A stretch of 64,000 nucleotides of DNA, from contig MU400652.1 in NCBI GenBank assembly GCA_022578965.1, positions 1 through 64,000 of the forward strand, read 5' to 3'. The position numbers were made by a program, and so were the translations under genes. The notes below the pieces were generated by a model. That model searched no databases, was not told the origin of the DNA, and saw only the letters and a list, made by a program, of their open reading frames with translations. Each line of letters begins with the position of its first letter. The stretch's first letter is position 1. Origin of the DNA: Xylaria sp. FL1777. Its lineage: Eukaryota; Ascomycota; Sordariomycetes; Xylariales; Xylariaceae. Of the stretch, positions 47,281 to 58,889 are shown piece by piece.

Positions 47281-48028
47281 ATGGAGTCAATGATGCCAAC
47301 AGACTTCTACCTATCTGAAGTTAGCGTTCTTGACGCAGCATACATCGTATAGTACGTCGATGTACCCGCTATGCAAAATGGGCCACTATACAGGACAATG
47401 TTTCCTCGGCTCGATATAGTGACAGAAGTACAAAGGGAACAAATCATCTGCTAGTATACTGAGCTTTTAGAGTACGCCTTCGAAATACCGCAGGAAAGCT
47501 TTGTGAAGGCGTGTACGGCTGATGGAACTGCGGTAGGTTTCTGCGGTTGGACTGTCATAGAACGAAACTATGGCCGTCAAGTTGAAGCGAACGACGAACA
47601 AGCAAGTGAGGCGAGAAAGGGAGAGAAGTCAACGAAGTCATCCTAGATACCGGACGGAATGAATGTAAAGGGTTAGCTTTCTCTGTTAGCAGCCCTGAGG
47701 GAGGAACGCAATCGGGTCTTGGGAGACCTTGACAATATCTGTCGTGAGTTAATCGAAGTATTACATTATAACCACCTGGTAAGGGTTTTTATATCTAGGA
47801 CTGACGTTAATGGCTGTGACACCAAAGTATCAACGACGGGGGATAGGTTCGATGATGATGCGGCAGGTTTGTAAAGAGATTGATCGACATAGACGAAGTG
47901 CATATGTACTCGCGGCACCAGAAGTTGTTCCACCCTATACAAAGTTTGGTTTCGAGATTGCAGGTCTTGTCAAGACGGCTCGGGGAGTAATCACAAGCAT
48001 GTTTCGGCCATCTCGACATCCTTGCTGA
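47281..48028 (+). pseudogene. GNAT acetyltransferase pseudogene with four in-frame TAG stops
   Basis: One plus-strand frame from about 47281 reads through as a GNAT N-acetyltransferase relic: YVDVPAMQNGPLYRTMFPRL, SFVKACTADGTAVGFCGWTV, LREERNRVLGDLDNIC. An intact intron (about 47742-47799, GTGAGT...ATCTAG) then joins in frame to LMAVTPKYQRRGIGSMMM (the acetyl-CoA-binding R/QxxGxG/A loop) and YTKFGFEIAGLV, ending at 48028. TAG codons interrupt at 47350, 47452, 47644 and 47674, all in the same frame, with no indel needed. At least three sit where Trp is expected (before YTELL, before IPDG, before LSLL). TGG to TAG is a G-to-A change, the complement of CpA to TpA, the RIP preference. The copy cannot make the enzyme. 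Confidence 0.8.
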
Positions 48029-48141
48029 TCGCTGGAGCATACCAAAGCGAAACTGTGTACCAGAGACTTCTTGCAAAGAGGCTCAACTTCAAACAAGCCG
48101 CTGCCTGCGATCGAATAGATCTACAGCTTTCGATTGTCGAA

Positions 48142-50266
48142 TCATGATGACGCTCGTGGTAAGGGTGTCGCAGCAGTACTCGGAAACCCATTATTAAAGA
48201 ACCGGTCGAGCGGCGCCGTCCCCGTCGAGCCCGTAAAAAATATTGCAAGCCGAGCCTTCTGTAGTTCGGCTGCCTCTTTTTGGGATATTTTGCGAGATCC
48301 CGACACCTGACCAGATGTCAAGACAGCTCTAGAAGTCCCGATACTTGTGGCTTGGCTAATGACGTGGACGTGCGATGGATCAGGCATGAGGTTGACGAGG
48401 GTACCCGGATGTGCACCCAGCTCTTCCTGGTACTTATGTAGGAGGTGGCTAGAAAGGGGCGTATCGTGGGAGGCACTTCCATACAAAATTGTCGCGGCAG
48501 TCTCCGAGTGAGTGGGAGATGAGGCCTCTGTTGAAGGCATACTCGAGTTTTCGAACATCGAAACTATCCTTCTCTTCGGCTGGGCGCCACCCACACCACC
48601 GCTTACTAGGCGGCTATCTGTCGGCGGGAGAGAAACCGCCTCAATGTTTACCCCGAATTCTGTGAGATCTCGAGAAACTGTCATGGCTGGCAGCATGAGA
48701 GCATAGGATTCGAAAGGGTAAAGTGCAATGATAACCCCGCAAAGCTTTTCTCCGCGAACAACCCAGGAACCAGACGTTCCTCGCGCTACGAGCATATGGA
48801 TTAGCATTTAACGACCGCGGATTATCTAACTCACATAGGATCTTCGGAGCTCGGAGCTTCAGTGTTTTGAACTTTGCTCCAAGCATTGAAATTTCCACTT
48901 CGTCTGGGAATAGTTCTACAGGAATCGCCTCTTGTACACCCAATAGTAGATAGGTTGCCTCAGAACTGACAGGTGAGGAGATCTGAGAATCTTTTGAAGA
49001 TATGCTATCCAACTCAGCATCAGAGTCATTTGAATCGACCACGTAGACATTGTTTTGTGGCGTATTCTGAGATGAATGGAGCTCGGATTGCCTGAACAGA
49101 GCATAGTCTGCATCGAAATTCCTGAAAAGGAGATTCCACACCATATCCGTATCTGTCTGCTCAGCTTGACCGATGTAGGTGATCGTGTCGAACGGCCTCA
49201 ATGGTTCCCATTGCTGTAGCTGCGACGTGTCAATATACCCAAGCGTGTCCGTGTGCGAGCGATCGGGATCTGCGCCGCCTCGCTGCTCTTGGGATGAAAT
49301 GTCCCCCATGTCGCCTTCGTCTGAGCTCTCATCCGAGGTTTCATCGGAACTGTCAAGCTGGTTTTCGGCAACATCAGGTGCTTCAAGCAATGGTAAGACC
49401 TCGACAAGAAAATAGTTCAGGATTCCATGGGCAGTGGTAATCAAGGCGTCTACTGAATCATTGAGACGCAGCACTCCTCCAACCCGAGAGAAGCTTTCAT
49501 TCACCACCCTTGATTGAAGGGTGATTCTTGAGCGGCAGACGCGTCCACACAGAGAATCACCTTCCCCATTCAGCGCGATATCAACATGCAGTTGAAATTC
49601 TCCGCCTAACTTGACACCGGTTCGGTAATCGTATACGTCGGCATCTAGTTCGGAATCTGAATGAGCGACAACTATGGGCTCGAGATAGACGTGGACCGGT
49701 GCATATCTGTGGCTTTCCAGCCATGTGAGTTCAGCCAATCTCTCTTTTATCTTCCGCATTGAATATGTGTCGCTGCATTGAACCCAAACCCAGCCAGTCA
49801 TCAGGATCCGCGTCGTAGTGTTTGCGTATGCGTGGCCTGTCAGTCGTAGCTCAAATCGGCTCTCGGGGGGCTCAAGGTCGAAAAGCTTGCCTTGAGTGCG
49901 TATCCATCTTTTCTTTGAAACCGATAGCTTTATCAGGGTCTTTTTAAGATCTGGTATGAGCCTGTTTCTTGTTCTCGCCGCGCGAGCGAATAGATTCGGG
50001 TGAGACAGTTCTTTGTGGCTAGTAGACCAGTACATTGTCCCGTCGTCTCGTGCACGAATGAAATTCGTGTTGTCGGGCGAGAAGTCAAGCTCAAGATTCT
50101 GGACTTCCTGCGTAGAGTTGAGTATAGTATTGTTTGGAAGCCCCGTGGGGGGGGTTGGGTGTGCCATTCGTGATGGAGGACGGGATGGTAGAGAGAGGGA
50201 GGTCGGGCTCGAACGATATGCCTTATCAGTAATGACTGAGCAAATCGGTCTTGCGATGTCAAGCAT
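48142..50266 (-). CDS. Large protein with a divergent trypsin-like serine protease domain
   Basis: Two exons (50266-48835 and 48785-48142, intron 48834-48786) encode 691 residues. An internal ATG at 50167 (MAHPTPPTG) is an alternative start. The first 260 residues are mixed and unrecognised. A chymotrypsin-fold pattern follows: ALITTAHGIL (His at about 280), NFDADYALF (Asp at about 387, the DxAL form) and, across the splice, SRGTSGSWVV (Ser at about 482), then KLCGVI. Between the His and the Asp lies an acidic Ser/Asp-rich insertion. The usual GDSG is GTSG. The C-terminal 180 residues are Ser/Thr-rich. No signal peptide or membrane helix is evident, so the protein is probably intracellular. 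It shares an intergenic region with the divergent membrane protein gene at 50717. Whether it cleaves anything is unknown. Confidence 0.6.
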
Positions 50267-50716
50267 GTATAGTTCATCTCCTGGCAGTTCTTATTCGAGA
50301 TTCCTATTTTTTATAGAGGTGTAAAGCTCAATACAGCTCCAAGGTAGATCTGTCACGGGAAAGTCGTACTTATAAGCCTAAGGTGGGAAACCGTCGAGGG
50401 GCAAAAGCGGTCAGCATGTGGCGGCCTCTCCCGCAGCTGACCATTCAGCCGCTGCGGAGAAGGCATCGGGGAGCCCTGGTAGAGCTATGATCAGCATATA
50501 ATTATAAAGATAAAAGAAGCTAAGCCTAACCCCTCTTGAAAGTGCAATTCCTATATCATTAGCGTCAGCTTCAGCTTCAGCTTCATCTTCATCTTTAATT
50601 TCTTCATCTAACGAAACGAGAGCCTCTCATGACATAGCATCTTGCCAGCCGAGTCAGAGATCTCCTTTTTATAGTCGAATTATTGCTATTTATATTCCTC
50701 CCAAGGCTATGGGAAT
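50267..50716. promoter_or_regulatory. Shared divergent upstream region
   Basis: About 450 bp separates the start codons of the divergent protease-like and membrane protein genes. It holds a tandem run of TTCAGC/TTCATC units at about 50566-50600 and T-rich stretches near the plus-strand start. Both promoters should lie here, which permits co-regulation. Confidence 0.45.
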
Positions 50717-51814
50717 ATGGCCGCGGAACGACTGGTCAATCGTACTAAAGCCCAGCAACTCGAGTTCGTCAGAAATATCTGGCCTGGTATCGGCGAGGAT
50801 GAATTCCAACATGAGGACTATACCAGGCTGTTCAGGTTTATAGACCGGGAGGTGTACGACACAAGAGAATTCCCACCCCAGTACTCGAAACATGGTGTTG
50901 ATGAGATAGCGGAGTATATACAGTTCTTACGAGAAAATTTTATGTACACGAAGGCTGAAGCGATAGTCAAGTACCAACCCTCCCGGAAACCCGATGACTA
51001 TATCATATCCCGGAGTCTTGATCTAGCCGCGAGTGTTTGGTTGACAACTCGCATAAATACCAAGATGGTCTCCGGCTGCGTAACTTGGGAACAGAACGAG
51101 AGTCTTCAAAGTTCTATTCAGTCTCATTTCAAGTCCGTCACCACCGTCGACGATACCAAGCGCGACATCATCCCGCGCAGCCTTACAGTAGCTCATCTAT
51201 GTAAAGATTACGGGTTTCACGTGGTCTGGACAGATGATCTCCGTTGTCACCTCACTGTAGACTGGGAGTACCAGAGGATCACCGTTTACGAACATTTGAT
51301 ATATCTCTGTAACTTCCTCAACTACCCTGCTGCTACGCCCATCCCAACTGAAATTCTTGAAGAGGCTGTCGACACTATCAATCTACTATTTCCGTCAGAC
51401 CAGAAAAGAACAAAAAAGTTCCTTAGGAAAGAGAATAAAACATTCAATCGGCTTGGCTACTGCGGACGCGAAAGGCGCATACGGTTATCTGATTATCGTC
51501 ACTGGCGTGGACGGATCTCTGTTTTGAAGGAGGCCCTTGACGACCTTCCCAAGGGTCGTCGCCAGCTCGTGTTGGATAAAGAGCACAGAAATTTCCTAAA
51601 TTGGGCAACCTTTTGGATCGCTTTCGTCGTCGCACTGCTAACTATTATCAGCATAGTGTTTGGCATCGTGGGAATTGTATATGCTGTCTTGTCCTACTCT
51701 ATTTCTGTAAAATCATACCAAATCTCGGTCGATTCATTGGATGTTGCTATCGCAATGGCATGTGTTGATGCGGAAACAGCTGCAAGACTACCTCAATACT
51801 GTTCTGGTGCTTAA
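50717..51814 (+). CDS. C-terminally membrane-anchored protein of unknown function
   Basis: Single-exon frame of 365 residues. The main part is soluble and helical with many charged residues and no recognised catalytic motif. Near the end a hydrophobic segment (FWIAFVVALLTIISIVFGIV followed by GIVYAVLSY) forms one long or two short membrane helices, and a short tail of about 45 residues follows. Uncharacterised ascomycete families with this plan (WxxFWxxxxxxxLT at the first helix) are common and are often found near HET and STAND genes. Here the neighbours are a protease-like protein (divergent) and a HET protein. Function is unknown. The start at 50717 is the only ATG before the conserved-looking helical region. 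Confidence 0.65.
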   Translation: MAAERLVNRTKAQQLEFVRNIWPGIGEDEFQHEDYTRLFRFIDREVYDTREFPPQYSKHGVDEIAEYIQFLRENFMYTKAEAIVKYQPSRKPDDYIISRSLDLAASVWLTTRINTKMVSGCVTWEQNESLQSSIQSHFKSVTTVDDTKRDIIPRSLTVAHLCKDYGFHVVWTDDLRCHLTVDWEYQRITVYEHLIYLCNFLNYPAATPIPTEILEEAVDTINLLFPSDQKRTKKFLRKENKTFNRLGYCGRERRIRLSDYRHWRGRISVLKEALDDLPKGRRQLVLDKEHRNFLNWATFWIAFVVALLTIISIVFGIVGIVYAVLSYSISVKSYQISVDSLDVAIAMACVDAETAARLPQYCSGA

Positions 51815-52308
51815 TATACAAAGGGGGATCTTGTGGAAGGTTGGGTATGGTAGTATCTTTCATTACTTTGGCCATGAACCCACTTAGGAAACGAGACTAT
51901 TGCCTACATCAACGTTTAGGTAGCTAGCTCAAAGCGAGCGTTGTATGAAGAGTTTGTTTGGTAAATTTTCAGGAACCGGTTTATCTATCATGTCAGCATC
52001 TCTGATGTAGTCATATAGCAGCAACCAGTTCTTGTCACTGACTTCATCTTTTAACTATTACGTGTGTCCTCACCCTTTCACTAATAGCTGTGACAAGGGC
52101 CGAGTAAGAGGGCCTGGAATAGCTTCACTTCAAAGATAGCAATAATCTTCTATGGTGTCAAGGCCTATCGCCATCTTCGCCCCTTACCTCTTTCAGCCCC
52201 TTAGATTGTTGGGGTTCGCGTCAAGATATCTAATCCGAATAACTACCGCGACTGAGTGTGACTGAATGGGACTGAATTGAGAAATCCGCGGAAATATCCG
52301 TCTGATAT
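51815..52308. other. Intergenic between convergent genes
   Basis: 3' flanks of the anchored protein and the HET gene. No gene is seen. Confidence 0.5.
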
Positions 52309-54874
52309 TTAGACGATATGGAAGTTACGTCTGGGGAAGGACTGAAGCCATTCTTGCATGTTTAGGGCTCTGTCGTCGATGGCTGCCCGTGCAATTATCT
52401 GGTGTTTCTGTGCCCCCGTCGATTCTTCATCATTTCCTACCCCTCTGAGAATGAAATAGATGGGTGCATCATGCAAAAGAGCGAGCGAGTCGCCCTTTTG
52501 GACCGGAGCTGTAGCAATTCCTACAAGCCCTGTTGCTGTAATAAAGTAGGTCTTCCCTCTAATCTCATTTACCCGAGTAGTAACGAAGTTTTCAATATCT
52601 CCTTCTGGTACCCTGGATTCTTGCGAGAACACAAAAAAGGTCATGAGCCTTAGCCTTTCATTTGAAATACTTGTCTCGGTAAGACCGTTGGATGTAGGTG
52701 AATCCCGAGTTGCAAGTATTTGATCACATTCGTCCTGAACTTTGCAGGCAAAAAGAAAAAGGCTCATGAAATCGTCATCCACTCCCAACGATGACGTCCC
52801 GTGTACTTCGATCACACCTGTTCCACTAATGCTGTCCACGGAATATCCTGTGCAAAATAGACTTGTTGGTGTAGCAAAGATTGGGTTGGATAAGTAGTCA
52901 TGCATACACTTCAGACGCGTCGTCGCCCTGTGGAATAGGAAGCCATTCAGGGTAACTTCATGAGTTACTAGAAGAGCATTGTGGTTTCCGCGCTCGTCGG
53001 CATCCGAGAATGTGAAGTCTATTACCCAAGACGGAGCCAGGGGTGCATGTTTTGCTGATTCAAGAAGCAGAGGGAACAGCGCTGCCTGGCGGAATGTTCT
53101 GAAGACGTTACAGCATCGTGCTGTCACTTGCTTGAATACAGAGCTATGATGCTCACGATAATCGACACGGATAAGCTTCCCGATACAGCGAGGGAGAAGT
53201 GACTCCAATGCGTAAATCTTATCCCGTGGGTCCGTAGCCTGGAAGGTAGCTGTCTTACTCAATAGGGTCAATATGTTATTAGACTCAGGCACCCAGTTCC
53301 AATCTGGTCCTTGTCGGTAACCAACAAGCAAAGGTAGGACGAAGAGGCTGGGGCGAATATCTTCATGTTTACGTATTTGGGACAAAACCTGTTGCGCCTC
53401 TTCGTTTGTGGTCGCGGCAGTCAGCTCAGACGAAGGGGAAGACTGAAGTGGACGGCTGGTACTTACTCTCTCCATTGTCATTAAGGAGTAAACTAAATCT
53501 GCTATTGTGTTGCTCAGGGCTGATTGCTGACACCCTTTTAACAGTTCTTAGAGCTTTAGTAAGGTCGTTGAACGAAAACCAATAACCTCGGGAAAAGATT
53601 ACAGGTGCGCGTGAGGGCAGGGCGCCTTCTTGCAATGTCCAAATCCGTGTCCACCAGGGATGAGAAAGTACTGCCGATGCGCAACGACAAAGTAGTATGT
53701 AAAGAGCCAATTGCTCTGCGGTCCAGGACGAGTCCTCAGGGAGCTTTTCGTATTCTTGTAGGATAGAAGCGAGATCGTGCTCATGCACCGTAGTTCCTCC
53801 CCAATTTAAGGGATAAGGTGCATGGAAATGATCAGGGCCGACTACTGGTTGTTGGCTAGTACTTAGCCAAATGATTATACGCTGTGCCTTGGAGTATATA
53901 TCTCTCATAAGGCGAACTTGATGGCTCTTCTCTTCGTTATTTCTTTGATTGATGCAAATAGCATCTATCCATATGGACCGGATAACATCTTGGGATCGTA
54001 GACCATGAAGGATCTCGTATAGGTTCTTTGTAACCAAGAAGCATTGTTGGTTTACCTGGATGGTTTTATCAGGGTTCTCTTTGCCCCAGACATATGATAA
54101 AGCCTCCTCAATATTACCGTTCTGGATATTACCTATTTCAAGACGGCATTCAATGGGATTATCCCCAGCACCACAAAGTATCTTGAGAACTCGGACCTGG
54201 TCGGTTTGCTTATCGAGGGCTGGCCCATACTGGAATTCATGTTCGGCTTGTGTCAAAGGTTCCTTTCCCTGTTCCCTTCCCTGCCCGTTTCCCTCTTCCG
54301 GTTTTAGCTCTAGTTCCGATTCCATTATCAGTTCGTAAAGTTTATGTAAGAGCTGAAGATACGAGCGGGGGTCTTGTGGATTGTTTGCATGTTGGGTGGT
54401 GATCTCAACATGAAATACATCGAGGAGCTCGAAAACTGTGGTGTTGAGAATTTCGAGGAAAGCCATTTCGAGCATATAATGATCCCTTGGTTCTTCTTTC
54501 ATCAATTCGTCTGATTTGGCGATGAATTTTGCCAATATCATGATGTCCGAATCATTAGTGCTATGGTTAGTCGACAGGGCAGAGTCTATCACCTGTAACT
54601 GACGGCCTAGTCGGTCATGAACACCTAGGGGACCGTGGAGTAACTCATGCAATGCTGGATTTATGAAGTCGAACCTGGCATGTCTTTTGCAGAGATCATC
54701 TAAAATGACTTGTAAAGCCTTGGAAATTTCATTGAATTCCTTTAGGTCCTTCTTAATGATATCTCGCCTATCCTGAAGGAGCGGCTTGGCATCAATGTTC
54801 TCATGTGATAGTGTAGATGCAGGCGAACCCCGAGGAGACGTGGGTTCCTCTAAAGTTACAGGATTAGGGTCCAT
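52309..54874 (-). CDS. HET-domain (heterokaryon incompatibility) protein
   Basis: Two exons (54874-53467 and 53399-52309, intron 53466-53400, GTAAGT...GAAG) give 832 residues. The first 230 residues are helical and unrecognised. The HET domain (PF06985) begins near residue 256 with the hallmark EALSYVWGK. It continues with IRSIWIDAICINQRNNEEKS, VRLMRDIYSKAQRIIIWL and WWTRIWTLQE, and, after the intron, ATDPRDKIYALESLLP. HET domains resemble TIR domains and trigger cell death when incompatible strains fuse. Most fungal genomes carry many HET genes of unknown specificity. No STAND or repeat domain is attached, so any partner would be a separate gene. No disabling mutation is seen. Confidence 0.88.
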
Positions 54875-56052
54875 CCCGGGGATTATAAAACGAAGAATAA
54901 AGCAGCCGTGGAATAGTAAACCTTTTTGATAGAAATGGCTGGCGAGAGGGTAACTTGATTAGAACTTGCTTTCGCAAAGGACAACGATGTAAATCGTGTT
55001 TTGAGCACCGCTGCCAGGACTGAGTTGTTCAATAGACATGAAGGTAAGTGAATTTCAGGACGTTAGGTAGGCGTTACTTTTATGCTTTCATGGAAGCAAG
55101 CAGACTGTGCTCTTTAATATACAGCGTAGCAATCATGGTCTAGGGTGCATTCCAAGTGGTGGAAACGCCGTTATTTTGCCTCGGAGTATTGCGTGGTAAT
55201 CTTGGGCACCGGTAGGTAATGTCATTGCTCAAATGAAACTGTGCGTAGTTATGGAGACACGTTAAAGGCAGCGTAACGCGTAATCAATATATCCGCAGAC
55301 CTCATCGTATCACATATCATGTAATAAATTCGGCAAAACCCGTAAGCCTCTCATCTTCGACCACGTATTGTGGACCAGTCATAGCGACAGGAACGTGAAA
55401 GTGGGTGGTATCTTCAGCATCTCGTGTGTGATGAATTCGGCAAAGCCCGCAAAAACCCCAACCATGGCCTACTTATTCAAACACTTAACTGCTTCCCACA
55501 AGCATACACATAGCTTATTCTGAAGAAAAGAGAGGTAGACTGATTCTTTTAAGTTAATAATCATAGCTAGATGTTTTCTGCTTATAACGTAAGATAACAA
55601 GTAAATACGCTAGGAACTGTATGGACTAGATAGGTACCCCCATTCATAGCCGACTCATAATATTCACTTCACTATCTTCTTTGTAAGGTACATGACGGGC
55701 AAACCAGTGATGAGATTGGTTGAACATGTTTGGTATAAATATAGGAACTGGGAGGAAAATTTCAAGTATCACGTTGTCATCACTAAGTTCCTTAAGATAG
55801 CTAAAGTGCGACAGTGGCAAGATAATAGGTATAGGACCAAACTGTTCGGTGCTCACTGATATAAAAACCTCATAATTTTAGTAGGCAAGGAGAAACAAGG
55901 TAAAAGCCTGACAACAAATAGTAGCATAGAAAATCCGACAAGCGCATCAAAGGTATACAATAGCTCTCGCTCGAAACGATTTTCGTCACCCGGTATCCCA
56001 ATTAGGCATCAGAGGTGGAAATATCGTGTGTATTATAGGGCCTATTCGATTA
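54875..56052. other. Intergenic, with short repeats
   Basis: Related phrases AATTCGGCAAAACCCG (about 55327) and AATTCGGCAAAGCCCG (about 55434) form an imperfect direct repeat. No gene is supported. Confidence 0.45.
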
Positions 56053-57351
56053 CTACTTATCGCTAGTTGAGATCTGCTCATACGGAGGTGCAGCCTCGTA
56101 CCCTGGCAAATAGGAATCCATATTTGCTGTGTTGGTGTGGTGTGAAGAAGGACCAGCTGTAGGAGCAGGTGGTGGTGGGGGAGCAGTGTCAAGGGGTGGG
56201 TGCACCGTGGTGAGGTATTCGTGGTCAAAATGCTGGATTTTGTCTGTGAGCTCAAACGCAAAACTGATCTTGGTAGTGTAGGCGATTAAGATGTTAAAGG
56301 TTGCAAAGGAAGAGGGAAATGAGCCTATGCTTGAACGGCTACCAAGAGCTTCGGTGTTGACAACCTTGGTGTTGTCGTTGGCTTTGGAAAATGGCTCTTT
56401 GGAGTCTATAACGCCCCTCATCTCGCATACAGTATAGTTTCCCTCGGACCCTGGACAGGTGAATATTGACGTATGTGCTCGGACCTGTACGTGCGCTGTG
56501 ATTTCCACCAGGAAGTACTTCAGTCTCACTTCGGGGACGAGAGGTGCGGTACATTCGTGTGCCCGCGGTTTAATTTGGACTTCAAAGCAAACCGGCTGGC
56601 CAAGATGAACATTTTGAGGTGCCAAGCAGACCCAGTCAAAGGCATACGTGGGGAAATGTCCTGCGCCGAAAAAAGCTTTGGTCTTCTGTTTGAATCCCGA
56701 TGGTCGATCTGGCTCTGGCAAGAGTAGTTCATTTCTCACTGATACGTTGCCGCGCCAATTGGTGGGACTTGGATTTGCGGGCTGGGAACGTCGCGGGCGC
56801 TCATAGTAAACAATAGGTTCTTCGTACTTGGTTGGCTTGATCACATCCACCTGCAACCGAGGCATAACAGCGTCGACCCCGACACGGTACTCAACAAATG
56901 CTTCGTAATGGTGGGCGAAGCCGCGGTAGGAGTTTTGAAGGCTTGGCGGCAGTGGTTGGTCCGGATGACATATGTACCTGGGATCGTCGGTAAAGTCATC
57001 TGCGTCCACAGCATTGGCGGTCTCGGGAAACAAAAGACTGAATGGGAATGTGGCTAGATCTCCTGGCTGCGCCCTGAAGGAGTCGTCGTACACGAGCACC
57101 TGGTAGGAAAATAGTGGTACTCGTCCGCGATAGATGGACGTAGTTTGGCCATTAGACTTCCATATCTTCGTCTTTGCACGACCATGGAGAAAGACGAAGA
57201 CCTTGAGAGGGCCGAACAGCCCGGAACTGGGATTTTTATCGCCGGGAGCGTACCTTATCTTGACTTGCCCTCGGACTGGATCACGACTCCCGCAATGGAC
57301 CCTGACAGGTTCGTCGAGGACAATGCTTGTGTGAAGCCTGCCGACGGACAT
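56053..57351 (-). CDS. Arrestin-like (ART/Rim8-type) adaptor protein
   Basis: Single-exon frame of 432 residues. The N-terminal half has the arrestin beta-sandwich pattern: VLDEPVRVHCGSRDPVRGQV, GPLKVFVFLHGRAKTKIW, and FPFSLLFPETANAV followed by the Pro-rich LPPSLQNSY and an HYEAFVEYRVGV strand. The C-terminal half is a second, looser sandwich with VCFEVQIKPRAHEC and KYFLVEITAHV. The tail ends in a Pro-rich stretch (DTAPPPPPAPTAG) and a PPYEQ sequence that resembles a PY motif for the WW domains of a Rsp5-type ubiquitin ligase. Such adaptors direct ubiquitin-dependent endocytosis of plasma-membrane transporters or act in ambient-pH signalling. No truncation is seen. Confidence 0.8.
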   Translation of the reverse strand: MSVGRLHTSIVLDEPVRVHCGSRDPVRGQVKIRYAPGDKNPSSGLFGPLKVFVFLHGRAKTKIWKSNGQTTSIYRGRVPLFSYQVLVYDDSFRAQPGDLATFPFSLLFPETANAVDADDFTDDPRYICHPDQPLPPSLQNSYRGFAHHYEAFVEYRVGVDAVMPRLQVDVIKPTKYEEPIVYYERPRRSQPANPSPTNWRGNVSVRNELLLPEPDRPSGFKQKTKAFFGAGHFPTYAFDWVCLAPQNVHLGQPVCFEVQIKPRAHECTAPLVPEVRLKYFLVEITAHVQVRAHTSIFTCPGSEGNYTVCEMRGVIDSKEPFSKANDNTKVVNTEALGSRSSIGSFPSSFATFNILIAYTTKISFAFELTDKIQHFDHEYLTTVHPPLDTAPPPPPAPTAGPSSHHTNTANMDSYLPGYEAAPPYEQISTSDK

Positions 57352-58889
57352 GGCCAGAGTAGATCGAACAGTCTTGACGGATACGGCGTGTTACGGTTTG
57401 GTTGCGTGGGTATATTGATGTTTTAGGCGTGAGAGATGAGAATATATGGCTGAGTGCGCCGTCGGGAATCCTTTCATATATGGCGTTTTGTTGCGGCCGT
57501 TAGAATCCTACAAGTGTGGCAATGGTGTGGCTGTGTAAGCGACCGTTATGACATGCAACGAGCGGCGTAGGTAATAGATATCCAGCGCAAGAACTCAGCC
57601 CAGCAATGTGGATAAAAATATGACGGGTATTTCCGAAGAAAAATCATGATGAGTTGAGGTTTATGTTGCGCATGAAACTTTGTAATGTTTATTAGTCTAA
57701 GTTAGGGAGGGTACTAGACTTCAGGTAGGGGAGGCACACGTCGGCCATCAGTCTAGCCCGACATTTTAAGGAGCAGCCGAGTATTGACATCATCTTTTAA
57801 CGTTACCCATACGTTTCCAAAGGCACCTAGCAGTGTGCAAAAATTCTGGCGCCGGCTGTAAATCAAATAGAAATTTAAAAGTAGTGGAATTTAAAAGTAA
57901 ATAAAAATTTTGACATCAGGAGCAGTATGCTTAAGTAAGGATTGAATGATGTCAGGGGTTAAGGGATTGGTGTAAGTGGACCGTCAAACTTAATGACGGG
58001 CTGATACGGGCCGCCAGAGGGTCTGGCAACCGCTAATGCTATCTTCTCACCATCGCGATTCACTTGGCCCTTTAATAGTCTCCGAATCCGGGGTAATTCG
58101 TTATGGGACACTTTATCGATAAATAATTTTGAACTATGACTTTTTCATACAATATAGGTACCTATCCCTTTAACTGCTGCGTTGGCTCTATGTGGGATAC
58201 TGACATCTGGCTAGGTCTATACACCCAATCAAATTGTTGTATTGAAGAGTACCTCTTTGCAGGTAAAGAAATGCGGCTGATCAAAGTCACTTCACTAATA
58301 GAGCTAGACTAACTTATCGCCTTCTAAGGGTGTTACTATCGCCAAGCTATTTCACGTGATAAACGACCATTAAAGGGGTTTAGCGCAAGTAAGAATAATT
58401 GTTTTACCAGAAGACCGGAAAAACAGCAGACACAAAAATACAACTACACAAGTGCTCTTAACATAACTACGTATCTAGATCTATAGCGATAAATCTAACA
58501 AAAGCAGGGTGGTTTTTCAAAATGATCTCAGACAGTGAATGTCCAAGAAAGACCCATTGGAGTTATCTGCAGGTGTGTGGTATCCAATTGTTTACACTAT
58601 CTTCTACGGATATCTGAGTAAGAGTTGATTCTTGCAAGCCTACGTGTATCATTAGAGCAATGAAGGACTACATTAGCCCTTGTTTTTTCGAGCTGGGTAT
58701 GGTAATTGATGCCAGCCATAATACCGTCAGTGTGGTGTGATCACCAGCACGACTTGGCAAAGTATCACAATAAGAACCCCGGCTGCCGGCTCCCCTTCTT
58801 CCTTCTCTCCTCTTTGCCTCTCCACCCGAGGGAAAACACCCAGCGCTTTGACTTTGCATAGACATTCATCAACGAGCGGTCACGCCACT
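57352..58889. other. Intergenic, no gene seen
   Basis: AT-leaning sequence. An imperfect short duplication of AATTTAAAAGTA lies at about 57870-57900. Nothing coding is supported. Confidence 0.45.

Noticed and set aside
54875..56052. Long terminal repeat element
   Set aside because: The two AATTCGGCAAA phrases are short and imperfect, with no retroelement coding sequence between or beside them.
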